A stretch of DNA of 6,161 nt from CBDTTW01 sp965363675 (GTDB lineage Bacteria; Bacteroidota; Rhodothermia; Rhodothermales; DASSAV01), in assembly GCA_965363675.1 (NCBI GenBank), contig CBDTTW010000184.1, positions 1-6,161 of the forward strand, in the 5' to 3' direction. The notes under the pieces were generated by a model. It was not told where the DNA came from. It made no database searches and was given only the letters and a program-made list of their open reading frames with translations. Below are positions 1-5,833 of the stretch, in pieces (the first letter of the stretch is position 1; each line of letters begins with the position of its first letter). The position numbers were made by a program, and so were the translations under genes.

Positions 1-130
1 CGAGGGCATGGCCTACGACGCCCTCGGCCGCCGCGACGAGGCCGCCCGCTGCTACCGCGACGTGCTCGCCATGCGCGCCTGGGGCGACGCCCGGCAGCGC
101 GCCCGCCGCCTGCTGGCGGCGCAGCCGTAG
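1..130 (+). CDS. TPR-repeat protein, C-terminal fragment (5' end outside window)
   Basis: The frame starting at base 2 is open from the window edge to a TAG at 128-130 and gives the last 42 residues of a protein. Its first ~25 residues fit a tetratricopeptide repeat: a small-residue face (GMAYDALGRRDEAA) followed by a second helix containing CYRDVLAMR, with the usual Gly-Arg-x-Asp-Glu-Ala turn. A basic Arg/Ala-rich helix (RQRARRLLAAQP) ends the protein. TPRs are protein-protein interaction scaffolds, so no specific function can be given. The next gene starts 93 nt downstream on the same strand, so cotranscription is possible but not shown. The rest of the protein is outside the window. Confidence 0.75.
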   Translation, partial: EGMAYDALGRRDEAARCYRDVLAMRAWGDARQRARRLLAAQP

Positions 131-178
131 CCGCGCCCGCCCCGGCAAAACGCGCGCGCCGCCGGGAACCGGCGCCCG

Positions 179-216
179 CCTCCGCGCGGTTCAGTCGGTA
201 ACCAGCGCGGCGGAGG
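179..216 (+). promoter_or_regulatory. Hairpin able to sequester the Shine-Dalgarno of the VWA gene
   Basis: Bases 182-191 (CCGCGCGGTT) pair with 200-210 (AACC, a bulged A at 204, then GCGCGG), giving a 10-bp stem with an 8-nt loop (192-199). In an alternative fold the outer arm CCTCC (179-183) pairs exactly with GGAGG (212-216), which is the ribosome-binding site of the gene starting at 224. The stem then continues through 184-187/205-208 and 188-191/200-203. The pairing is read directly from the sequence; a regulatory role is inferred. It could instead be the end of the upstream TPR transcript, but no U-tract follows the stem. GC-rich DNA readily forms stems by chance. Confidence 0.4.
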
Positions 217-223
217 AGAGGGG

Positions 224-1318
224 ATGCGGATACGATACTCGGAGTGGAACGACCAGCAGCACGGCGACGGCTCGGCCTTCGAACGCCTGCTCGACGTGTT
301 CAAGCAGCTTCTGGAGCACACCGCCGGCGACGCCGCCGAAGCGCTGCGCTGGCTGACCGAACTCGACAAGCGCTATGGCCTTACCACGGAGGACATGGGC
401 ATCGGCGACTTCATCGAGGAGATGAAGCGCCAGGGCTACCTCCGGGAGGACGAAGCGGCCGGCCCGCGCATCACGGCGCGCACCGAGCGGGCTTTGCGCC
501 GGCGCTCGCTGGAGGAGATGTTCTCGCACCTCCAGAAAAGCAGCCGCGGCCGCCACAAAACGCCCCATGCCGGCGCCGGCGATGAGCGCCTGCCCGAAAC
601 CCGCGCCTGGCAGTTCGGCGACGACGTGCACCTGCTCGACGTGACCGGCACGCTCGGCAACGCCTTCCGCCGCGCCGGCATCGAAGACTGGAGCCTCACC
701 GAGGACGACTTCCAGGTCTACGACACGGACCACCACGCCACCGTGGCGACCGTGCTCATGATCGACCTCTCGCACTCGATGGTCCTTTACGGCGAGGACC
801 GCATCACCCCGGCCCGCAAAACGGCCATGGCGCTCGCCGAACTCATCATGACGCGCTACCCCAAGGACAGCCTCGACATCGTCGCCTTCGGCAACGACGC
901 CTGGGAAGTGTCGGTCAAGGACTTGCCCTACCTCCAGGTAGGCCCGTTCTACACCAACACGCGCGCCGGCCTCCAGCGCGCCCGCGACATTCTGCGCCGC
1001 CGCAAAAACCGCAACAAGCAGATCTTCATGATCACCGACGGCAAGCCGAGCTGCCACATCGAGTACGGGCGCATGTACCGCAACCCCTACGGCCTCGACC
1101 GTAAGATCGTGAACAAGGTGCTCGACGAGGCCACGGTCTGCCGCCGCGAGCACATCACGATCACGACGTTCATGATCGCGCACGACCCGTACCTGCAACA
1201 GTTCGTGCACGAGCTGACCGAGGCCAACCAGGGCCGCGCCTACTATGCGGGCCTCGACAACCTCGGGGAGTTCATTTTCGAGGACTACGTGCGCAACCGT
1301 CGTAAAAAGGTGCGCTAG
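224..1318 (+). CDS. VWA-domain protein (CoxE/ViaA-like, MIDAS intact)
   Basis: Predicted 364-residue soluble protein. The start is the ATG at 224, preceded by GGAGGAG at 212-218. Residues 1-170 are mostly charged and helical with no recognised domain; residues ~175-355 form a von Willebrand A fold. The metal-ion-dependent adhesion site is complete: D181-x-S183-x-S185, a Thr in YTNT (T244 or T246), and D272 in ITDGKP. The C-terminus is a short conserved-looking tail (EDYVRNRRKK). There is no signal peptide or membrane segment, so it is probably cytoplasmic. Bacterial VWA proteins of this layout usually work with a MoxR- or Mg-chelatase-type AAA+ ATPase in assembling or remodelling protein complexes. 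No such ATPase is visible here, so the partner, if any, lies elsewhere. rsmA follows after 61 nt. The domain call is firm; the exact role is unknown. Confidence 0.85.
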   Translation: MRIRYSEWNDQQHGDGSAFERLLDVFKQLLEHTAGDAAEALRWLTELDKRYGLTTEDMGIGDFIEEMKRQGYLREDEAAGPRITARTERALRRRSLEEMFSHLQKSSRGRHKTPHAGAGDERLPETRAWQFGDDVHLLDVTGTLGNAFRRAGIEDWSLTEDDFQVYDTDHHATVATVLMIDLSHSMVLYGEDRITPARKTAMALAELIMTRYPKDSLDIVAFGNDAWEVSVKDLPYLQVGPFYTNTRAGLQRARDILRRRKNRNKQIFMITDGKPSCHIEYGRMYRNPYGLDRKIVNKVLDEATVCRREHITITTFMIAHDPYLQQFVHELTEANQGRAYYAGLDNLGEFIFEDYVRNRRKKVR

Positions 1319-1343
1319 GCGCCGCGCCGCCGCCGCCGGGGCG

Positions 1344-1350
1344 TACCTTG
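1344..1350 (+). promoter_or_regulatory. Weak candidate -7 promoter element before rsmA
   Basis: TACCTTG resembles the Bacteroidota -7 box TAnnTTTG but is one T short. It lies 29 nt before the rsmA GTG, in the 61-nt gap after the VWA gene. No clear -33 element was seen. It may allow separate transcription of rsmA-mgtE, but this is only a suggestion. Confidence 0.2.
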
Positions 1351-1365
1351 CGCCATCCCACGCGC

Positions 1366-1374
1366 AAGAGAAGG
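1366..1374 (+). promoter_or_regulatory. Ribosome-binding site fixing the GTG start of rsmA
   Basis: The purine run AAGAGAAGG ends 5 nt before GTG at 1380, which begins the conserved N-terminus (PLTPKKSLGQNFL). The in-frame ATG at 1245 lies inside the VWA gene and would add 45 low-complexity residues unlike the family, so the GTG is preferred. Confidence 0.6.
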
Positions 1375-1379
1375 CTCCG

Positions 1380-2183
1380 GTGCCGCATCCGCTGACCCCC
1401 AAAAAAAGCCTCGGGCAGAACTTTCTGACCGACCCCAACACGGCGCGCAAAATCGTCGCGGCGCTGCGCGCGCCGGCCGAGGCGCACGTCGTCGAGATCG
1501 GCCCCGGCGCAGGAGCCCTGACCGGGCTCCTGCGCGAGCGCTTCGCCCGCCTGACCGCCGTCGAGGTGGACGCGCGCGCCGTGGCCCTGCTGCGCGAAGC
1601 CCTGCCCGGCCTCGACGTGCGCCATGCGGACGTGCTGGCCGTGGACTGGGCCGCCCTCGCCGCCGAGAAAGGCGGGCCGCTCTACGTGATCGGCAACCTG
1701 CCGTACTACCTGACGAGCGAGATCCTGTTCGGCCTGCTCGACGCGCGGGCGGCCCTCGCCGAGGCGGTCGTGATGATGCAGCTCGAAGTGGCCGAGCGCC
1801 TGACGGCGGCCCCCTCTACGAAGGCGTACGGCATCCTGAGCGTCAACACGCAGCTTTTCGCAGCCCCGGAGCTGCTGTTTCGGGTTTCGCCCAACGTGTT
1901 CTTCCCGCGCCCCGAGGTGACGAGCGCCGTGGTGCGGCTCGGCTTCGGAGGGCCGGCGCCCGCGCTCGGCCGGGCCGTCGTGGGGCCGGTGGTGCGCGCC
2001 GCCTTCGGCCAGCGGCGCAAGACCCTGCGCAACAGCCTGGCCGCCCGGCTGACCGGCGGCCTCCGGCTGCCCGAGCGCTGGGAGCGCAAGCGCGCCGAGG
2101 AACTTACGCCGTCCGAGTTCGTGGAGCTTGCCCGGTTCTTGCACACCCCGGAGCCGCAGCGCCCTGCGCCGCCGCCCCCCTGA
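1380..2183 (+). CDS. rsmA: 16S rRNA (adenine1518/1519-N6)-dimethyltransferase
   Basis: RsmA (KsgA) uses S-adenosylmethionine to dimethylate two adjacent adenines in the 3' terminal helix of 16S rRNA during late small-subunit assembly in the cytoplasm. The 267-residue length is usual. All hallmark motifs are present: SLGQNFL at 10-16; the SAM-binding loop EIGPGAGALT at 39-48; acidic motif II VEVD at 61-64, whose acidic residue should contact the SAM ribose; HADVL at 82-86; the catalytic NLPYY at 106-110; and FFPRPEVTS at 174-182. QRRKTLRNSL at 211-220 leads into the small helical C-terminal domain. The protein ends in a short Pro-rich tail (PEPQRPAPPPP). GTG is the start, supported by an upstream purine run. 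mgtE follows 16 nt after the stop, so the two are probably cotranscribed. Confidence 0.95.
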   Translation: MPHPLTPKKSLGQNFLTDPNTARKIVAALRAPAEAHVVEIGPGAGALTGLLRERFARLTAVEVDARAVALLREALPGLDVRHADVLAVDWAALAAEKGGPLYVIGNLPYYLTSEILFGLLDARAALAEAVVMMQLEVAERLTAAPSTKAYGILSVNTQLFAAPELLFRVSPNVFFPRPEVTSAVVRLGFGGPAPALGRAVVGPVVRAAFGQRRKTLRNSLAARLTGGLRLPERWERKRAEELTPSEFVELARFLHTPEPQRPAPPPP

Positions 2184-2199
2184 GCGCATTCGTGTACGC

Positions 2200-3618
2200 A
2201 TGGCTGACGTGAACAACATAGAGGAAGTCCCGCGCGGCGCCTTCGAGGTGGACGCCGTCCTGGCGGCCGACCTCTCGGAGCTGATCGACGCGGGCGAGCG
2301 CGGCATGGTGCTCAACCTGACGGCGGATTTGTACCCCGCCGACCTGGCGCGCCTGCTCGAACACCTCAGCCACGAACGCGCCCAGCTCGTCTTTTCCTGG
2401 CTCGGCGTGGAGCAGGCCAGCGAGGTGCTCACCGAACTCGACTCGGGCCTGCGCTCCCTGTTTCTCGAAGAAGCCCACCCCGAGCGTCTGACCGAGCTGA
2501 TCGACGAGCTCGACACCGACGACGCCGTAGACATCCTCTCCGAGCTTCCCGAGGCCCTCGCCGAGCAGGTCATCCCCGGCCTGGAGGACGCCGCCGATGT
2601 GCGCGAGCTGCTGGCCTACGGCGAGGAAACCGCCGGCGGCATCATGGGCACCGAGTACGTGGCCGTGCCCGCCGGCGCCACCGTCGCCGAGGCCACCGAG
2701 GAGGTGCGCCGCCACGCCGAAACCGTCGAGCAGCTCTACGAACTCTACGTCGTGGACGCCGAGGGCCGCCTGACCGGGTGGGCGCCGCTGCACCGGCTGC
2801 TGCTGGCGCGCGCCGAGGCGCCCATCGCCTCGATCTCCGACGCCGACGTGCACGCCGTCACCCCCGGGGTCGACCAGGAGCAGGTGGCCCGCATCATGGA
2901 GCGCTATGACCTCGTATCTCTGCCCGTCGTGGACGAGGCCGGGCGCATGATCGGCCTGATCACCATCGACGACGTGGTGGACGTGATCCGCGACGAGGCC
3001 GAGGAAGACCTCCAGATCATGAGCGGCATCTCCACCGGCGACGAGGAGCACTCCGACTCGGTGTTCAGCATCAGCCGGGGCCGCCTGCCGTGGCTGCTGC
3101 TCGGGCTGGCCGGGGCGTTCCTCTCGGGCTCGGTCATCACCGGCTTTCAGGACGGCTTGCAGCGCGCGTGGGTGCTGGCCGTGTTCATCCCCGTGGTCAC
3201 GGCCATGGGCGGCAACGCAGCCGTCCAGAGCGCCGCCATCGCCGTGCAGGGCCTCATCTCGGACGACGTATGGACGGGCGAGCTGCTGCGCCGCATGGCG
3301 AAGGAGCTGACCGTCGCCCTGGCAAACGGGCTCGTGCTCTCGTCGCTGCTCGGGGCGGCCGTGGTGGGCGTCTCGTTCGTCTTCCCGCACGTGCTCCAGA
3401 TGAGCAGCGGCGTCGAAGGGCTGCGGTTGGCCGCCACCGTGGGGCTTTCGCTCTTCACCGTCATCGTCGTCGCCACGACGAACGGGGCGTTCATGCCGTT
3501 TCTGCTGCGCCACTTCGGCGTAGACCCCGCCAGCGCCATGGGCCCTTTCGTGACGACCCTCAACGACATTATCGGCCTGTCGATCTACTTCTTCGTCGCC
3601 AAGCTCATGTACCTCTGA
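2200..3618 (+). CDS. mgtE: Magnesium transporter MgtE
   Basis: MgtE is an inner-membrane Mg2+ channel gated by its cytoplasmic Mg2+-sensing domains. The 472-residue product has the full family layout. An acidic helical N domain covers ~20-140 and is rich in Asp/Glu (LTELIDELDTDDAVD at 97-111). Two CBS domains follow (~145-205 and ~206-268), opening with ETAGGIMGTEYV. A connecting stretch then leads to five predicted membrane segments (~296-316, 325-350, 369-395, 408-435, 447-470). The signatures PVVTAMGGNAAVQS (331-344) and TTLNDIIGLSIYFF (452-465) are present; D456 matches the pore Asp of the Thermus MgtE. The ATG at 2200 is chosen because upstream codons run back into rsmA and encode an Arg/Pro-rich stretch. 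No Shine-Dalgarno is visible. The 16-nt gap to rsmA leaves no room for an M-box riboswitch. The stop lies 4 nt from the convergent ccmE stop. Confidence 0.95.
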   Translation: MADVNNIEEVPRGAFEVDAVLAADLSELIDAGERGMVLNLTADLYPADLARLLEHLSHERAQLVFSWLGVEQASEVLTELDSGLRSLFLEEAHPERLTELIDELDTDDAVDILSELPEALAEQVIPGLEDAADVRELLAYGEETAGGIMGTEYVAVPAGATVAEATEEVRRHAETVEQLYELYVVDAEGRLTGWAPLHRLLLARAEAPIASISDADVHAVTPGVDQEQVARIMERYDLVSLPVVDEAGRMIGLITIDDVVDVIRDEAEEDLQIMSGISTGDEEHSDSVFSISRGRLPWLLLGLAGAFLSGSVITGFQDGLQRAWVLAVFIPVVTAMGGNAAVQSAAIAVQGLISDDVWTGELLRRMAKELTVALANGLVLSSLLGAAVVGVSFVFPHVLQMSSGVEGLRLAATVGLSLFTVIVVATTNGAFMPFLLRHFGVDPASAMGPFVTTLNDIIGLSIYFFVAKLMYL

Positions 3619-3622
3619 CGCC

Positions 3623-4057
3623 CTATAACGCGGCCGCAGGCGCTTCGGCCGCCGGAGGGCCCGCAGCGCGGGCCGGCTGCGTCTCCAGGCCGCGCGCGTC
3701 GTTGTACTTCGAGGGGCACTTGACGAGGATGTGTTCGGCCACGAACACGTCGCCCTTCGCGTAGCCGTCCACGACCACCTTCTCGGCGTCCTCGAAGTTG
3801 GCGGGCTTCGGGTTGTAGTACTCCACCCGGCGGATGGCGCCCTGCTCGTCCTTCATGTAAAAGCTGAAGACGTTCCGGCTGCGGTCGTACTCGAAGGGGC
3901 GCTCCTTGACCCACTGCCCGACGACGTGCGCCTTCGAGCCGGCGGCCTGCGCCTGCTCGAAAGCCATGTAGCCGCCGACCTGTTGGCCGAAGCTCATGAA
4001 CAGCAGCGTGGTGAAGCCGGCGATGAGGGCCAGGCCGATGAGCGTCTTGGGTTTCAT
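3623..4057 (-). CDS. ccmE: Cytochrome c maturation heme chaperone CcmE, cysteine (CxxxY) type
   Basis: CcmE accepts heme from the CcmC complex in the periplasm, holds it covalently and passes it to the CcmF ligase for attachment to apocytochrome c. The 144-residue product has an N-terminal signal-anchor (residues ~5-23), a beta-rich OB-like domain (~40-112), and a flexible Ala/Pro-rich tail (~120-144). The attachment motif reads HILVKCPSKY at 109-118, so the residue that is His in the E. coli motif HxxxY is C114, followed by Y118. This CxxxY form is known from Desulfovibrio, archaea and some other bacteria. H109 lies nearby but outside the motif. The start is the ATG 19 nt after the ccmD stop, with only a weak purine stretch before it. 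It is the last gene of the leftward ccm run, and its stop nearly abuts that of mgtE. Confidence 0.9.
   Translation of the reverse strand: MKPKTLIGLALIAGFTTLLFMSFGQQVGGYMAFEQAQAAGSKAHVVGQWVKERPFEYDRSRNVFSFYMKDEQGAIRRVEYYNPKPANFEDAEKVVVDGYAKGDVFVAEHILVKCPSKYNDARGLETQPARAAGPPAAEAPAAAL
3630..3674. terminator. Two GC-rich hairpins at the mgtE/ccmE convergent end
   Basis: Two perfect 7-bp stems lie just past the mgtE stop, inside the 3' end of ccmE. Bases 3630-3636 pair with 3646-3652 (9-nt loop), and 3658-3664 pair with 3668-3674 (3-nt loop AGC). Being palindromic, they could act on the mgtE transcript and also slow ccmE transcription. Neither is followed by a U-run, so this is not a textbook intrinsic terminator. 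The same bases encode the Ala/Pro-rich tail of CcmE, which alone could generate such palindromes. Confidence 0.25.
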
Positions 4058-4076
4058 GCGGGGATGCCGTTTCCGT

Positions 4077-4352
4077 TCACTCGGTAGGGGGTGGTATGCG
4101 CTCGGCCAGGTTGCGTTCCAGCCGGCTCAGCTTTTGGTCGGTCCGCAGGATGAACCACGCGAGGCCCGCCCAGATGATGAGCACCACGGCCAGCACGACG
4201 AACAGCTTGTCCTCGGCGAGCATCGTGCGCTCCAGGCCCACGGGGGCGGCCTCTTCGGGGGCGGTTTGCGCCCACACGCTGTCGTAGGCGGCGCCGCCGG
4301 GCTGCTGCGCCCCGGCGAAGGTCATTTTGATGGGGGAAGGCATGGGCGTCAT
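4077..4352 (-). CDS. ccmD: CcmD-like small membrane protein of the ccm cluster
   Basis: CcmD is a small single-span protein that associates with CcmC and CcmE and helps release heme-loaded CcmE. The predicted membrane helix (residues ~48-69, KLFVVLAVVLIIWAGLAWFIL) is followed by a basic, coiled, probably cytoplasmic tail (LRTDQKLSRLERNLAE), the classic CcmD layout. Position between ccmC and ccmE supports the call, because CcmD sequences are too short and divergent to identify alone. The start given is the ATG at 4352, whose ATGA overlaps the ccmC stop, implying translational coupling and a 91-residue product. That is long for CcmD: residues 1-43 are a polar Ala/Pro/Gln-rich extension with no signal peptide. 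An internal ATG at 4223, preceded by TGGAG, would give a typical 48-residue CcmD. Confidence 0.75.
   Translation of the reverse strand: MTPMPSPIKMTFAGAQQPGGAAYDSVWAQTAPEEAAPVGLERTMLAEDKLFVVLAVVLIIWAGLAWFILRTDQKLSRLERNLAERIPPPTE
4230..4234 (-). promoter_or_regulatory. Possible ribosome-binding site for an internal ccmD start
   Basis: On the minus strand TGGAG lies 6 nt before the ATG at 4223-4221. Such clear spacing is absent from the other ccm starts. It also simply encodes part of Leu-Glu in the longer frame, so it may be chance. If used, it gives a 48-residue CcmD without the N-terminal extension. Confidence 0.35.
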
Positions 4353-5056
4353 AACGTCTCGGGCTCGGCCGCCTCGCGGAGCACGGCGGCGCGCACGCGC
4401 TGCGTGTAAAGGATCCAGAACAGGCCGATGAAGCCGATGATGGCCGGGTAGAACACCAGCCGCATGATCGGGTGCGTGATTTCGCTGAAGGCGGGGTTGC
4501 CGTCGGCGCCGGGGTGGAGGCTTTCCATCTGGCGCGGCAGCACGTACAGCAGAAACGGCAGCGTGGCGAAGGCGAACAGGTTGTAGACCGCCGCGATGCG
4601 CGCGCGCTTCTCCGGGTCGTCGAGCGAGGAGCGCAGCACGAAGTAGCCGCCGAAGATCAGCACCTCCACGGCCGCCATAGACTGCTTGGGGTCGAAGTTC
4701 CACCACAGGCCCGTGCCGACGTACCACGTAAAGCGCGCCCACACCATGCCCGTCAGCAGCCCGAGCACGCCGAAGAAAATCGCCAGGCGCGCCGCCTCGG
4801 CCGCCCGCACGTCGCTCAGGAGGTTCCCCTTCGCCAGCACGCGCCGGCTATGAAACGCCGAGACGGCGGCGGCGGCCATCATCGTAAACCACATCGGCAC
4901 GTGGAAGTACAGGTTGCGCGCCGTGTGTTCGAGGATGTTGATGCGCGGGATGTGCAGCAGGAACGCGCCCAGCAGCACCACGGTCATCCAGCCGAGGATG
5001 AGGTTGCGCAGGAGCGTGTAACGCGCCGGGTAAGCGGCGGGGTGCGGAAACGCCAT
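4349..5056 (-). CDS. ccmC: Cytochrome c maturation heme-handling protein CcmC
   Basis: CcmC is an inner-membrane protein of the heme-handling (WWD) superfamily that presents heme on the periplasmic side and is needed to load it onto CcmE. The 235-residue length and six predicted membrane spans fit (~17-36, 53-68, 88-108, 126-143, 155-174, 197-219). H52 in YFHVPM and H181 in ESLHPG align with the two conserved external His heme ligands of CcmC. Between them lies the Trp-rich region, here W111-Y-V-G-T-G-L-W118-W119-N-F-D122-P-K, a variant of the WGxWWxWD consensus with Phe at the last Trp position. The ATG at 5056 lies 12 nt after the ccmB stop with no clear Shine-Dalgarno. The stop overlaps the ccmD ATG. 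The related WWD protein CcmF is far larger, and CcsA lacks this ccmB/E context. Confidence 0.93.
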   Translation of the reverse strand: MAFPHPAAYPARYTLLRNLILGWMTVVLLGAFLLHIPRINILEHTARNLYFHVPMWFTMMAAAAVSAFHSRRVLAKGNLLSDVRAAEAARLAIFFGVLGLLTGMVWARFTWYVGTGLWWNFDPKQSMAAVEVLIFGGYFVLRSSLDDPEKRARIAAVYNLFAFATLPFLLYVLPRQMESLHPGADGNPAFSEITHPIMRLVFYPAIIGFIGLFWILYTQRVRAAVLREAAEPETL

Positions 5057-5068
5057 GAGCGAAAGCGG

Positions 5069-5767
5069 TCAGTCGGTCCAGATGTAGTCGAACAGGAGGG
5101 CGCCCGCCGTGATGACGACGCCCGCGTAGCCCGCCAGCGCCAGCAGCTCGTCGGCCGCCTCGGCCCAGCCGCGCCCGGTGAGCGCAATTTCGGTGCTGCG
5201 CACGACCGAGAGCAACAGCGGGGCCAGCACCGGGAAAAGCAGCACCGGCAAGAGCGGCCCCCGCCCGGAGGCGCGCGCAATGACGGCGGCGATGAACGTC
5301 GTGGCCCCCGAAAGCCCCAGCCCCCCCAGCACGAACGTCGCCGCGAGCAGCAGCGGCATGGCGACGGGCAGCCCCAGCAGCACCAGAAACGCGCCGGTCG
5401 TGAGCAGGTTCAGCAGCAGCACCAGCCCGAAGGTAAACGCCAGCTTGCCCGCGAAGACCATCCCCGGCCGCGCGTTGAGTTGCAGCAGCAGCACCGTGCC
5501 GCCTTCCTCCTCCGAGAGGAAGGCATGCCCCAGCCCCACCGCCGCCGAAAACAGCACGACGACCCACAGCAGCCCCGCCTGCATGCGCGCCTCCAGCGCG
5601 TCGCGGTCGGCGGCGAAGAGCATCAGCAGAATCGCGCCCGCCGCGAAGAGCAGCAGCATGTTGAAGGCGTAGCGGCTGCGCAGCTCCAGGCGGGCGTCCT
5701 TCTCCAGGACGGCCCAGGCGCCGCGCAGCCACGCCTGCGCCGGAGAAACGGGAGTGCGTGGAGTCAT
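5069..5767 (-). CDS. ccmB: Cytochrome c maturation ABC-type membrane subunit CcmB
   Basis: CcmB is the membrane partner of the ATPase CcmA. The CcmAB complex, with CcmC and CcmD, uses ATP to release heme-loaded CcmE. The 232-residue product has a short polar N-terminus (MTPRTPVSPAQAWLRG), an amphipathic ELRSRYAFN stretch, then six predicted spans (~36-53, 65-84, 108-131, 136-163, 170-188, 205-228). Family signatures are FSAAVGLGHAFLSEEEGGTV (73-92), matching the conserved E-x-G region, and ASGRGPLLPVLLFPVLAP (166-183). The ATG at 5767 is the only plausible start; the gene begins in a short divergent region and no Shine-Dalgarno is evident. ccmA, often directly upstream of ccmB, is not here: the next gene upstream faces the other way. 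ccmB is therefore probably the first gene of a ccmBCDE operon. Confidence 0.93.
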   Translation of the reverse strand: MTPRTPVSPAQAWLRGAWAVLEKDARLELRSRYAFNMLLLFAAGAILLMLFAADRDALEARMQAGLLWVVVLFSAAVGLGHAFLSEEEGGTVLLLQLNARPGMVFAGKLAFTFGLVLLLNLLTTGAFLVLLGLPVAMPLLLAATFVLGGLGLSGATTFIAAVIARASGRGPLLPVLLFPVLAPLLLSVVRSTEIALTGRGWAEAADELLALAGYAGVVITAGALLFDYIWTD

Positions 5768-5771
5768 GCCG

Positions 5772-5779
5772 CGAAGTTA
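5772..5779 (-). promoter_or_regulatory. Weak candidate -7 promoter element for the ccmBCDE operon
   Basis: On the minus strand TAACTTCG matches TAnnTTTG with one mismatch and ends 4 nt before the ccmB ATG. If used, transcription would begin at or very near the ATG, giving a leaderless or nearly leaderless mRNA, in keeping with the missing Shine-Dalgarno. No -33 TTG was found at normal distance, so confidence is low. Confidence 0.22.
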
Positions 5780-5825
5780 ACGCGAAGGCGCCCCGTTGCC
5801 CACACCTGCGGCGGCCCCGGCGTCG

Positions 5826-5833
5826 TATCTTTG
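5826..5833 (+). promoter_or_regulatory. Bacteroidota-type -7 promoter box (TATCTTTG)
   Basis: TATCTTTG is an exact match to TAnnTTTG, the -7 element recognised by the primary sigma factor of Bacteroidota and relatives. It lies 36 nt before the ATG at 5870, implying a leader of roughly 30 nt, and sits in the only divergent gap of the window. The nearest upstream TTG (5796-5798) is about 27 nt away, longer than the usual ~20-nt spacing, so the -33 half is uncertain. Confidence 0.5.

Noticed and set aside
160..174. Small hairpin CGCCGG-GAA-CCGGCG after the TPR gene as a terminator
   Set aside because: A 6-bp stem with no U-tract; such stems are common by chance at this G+C content.
1321..1338. 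GCC triplet run between the VWA gene and rsmA
   Set aside because: Short, imperfect and expected in DNA of this composition. There is no sign of a functional repeat or slippage tract.
1245..1379. Upstream ATG start for rsmA
   Set aside because: It would overlap the VWA gene by 74 nt and add a low-complexity Arg/Ala/Ser leader. GTG at 1380 has a ribosome-binding site and gives the family-standard N-terminus.
191..1450. Long minus-strand open frame (about 419 codons) opposite the VWA gene
   Set aside because: Val/Ala/Gly/His-rich translation without family motifs. It is the expected antisense shadow of a high-GC gene whose opposite frame carries a complete MIDAS.
2184..2199. Mg2+ riboswitch (M-box or mgtA-type) before mgtE
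   Set aside because: Only 16 nt separate rsmA and mgtE, far too short for a riboswitch, and none is apparent in the rsmA coding end.
1272..2573. Minus-strand open frame (about 433 codons) opposite rsmA and the start of mgtE
   Set aside because: Low-complexity Arg/Ser/Gly-rich translation. It overlaps two well-identified genes and matches no known fold.
2104..3513. Minus-strand open frame (about 469 codons) opposite mgtE
   Set aside because: His/Gly/Asp-rich antisense translation, a shadow of the acidic MgtE reading frame.
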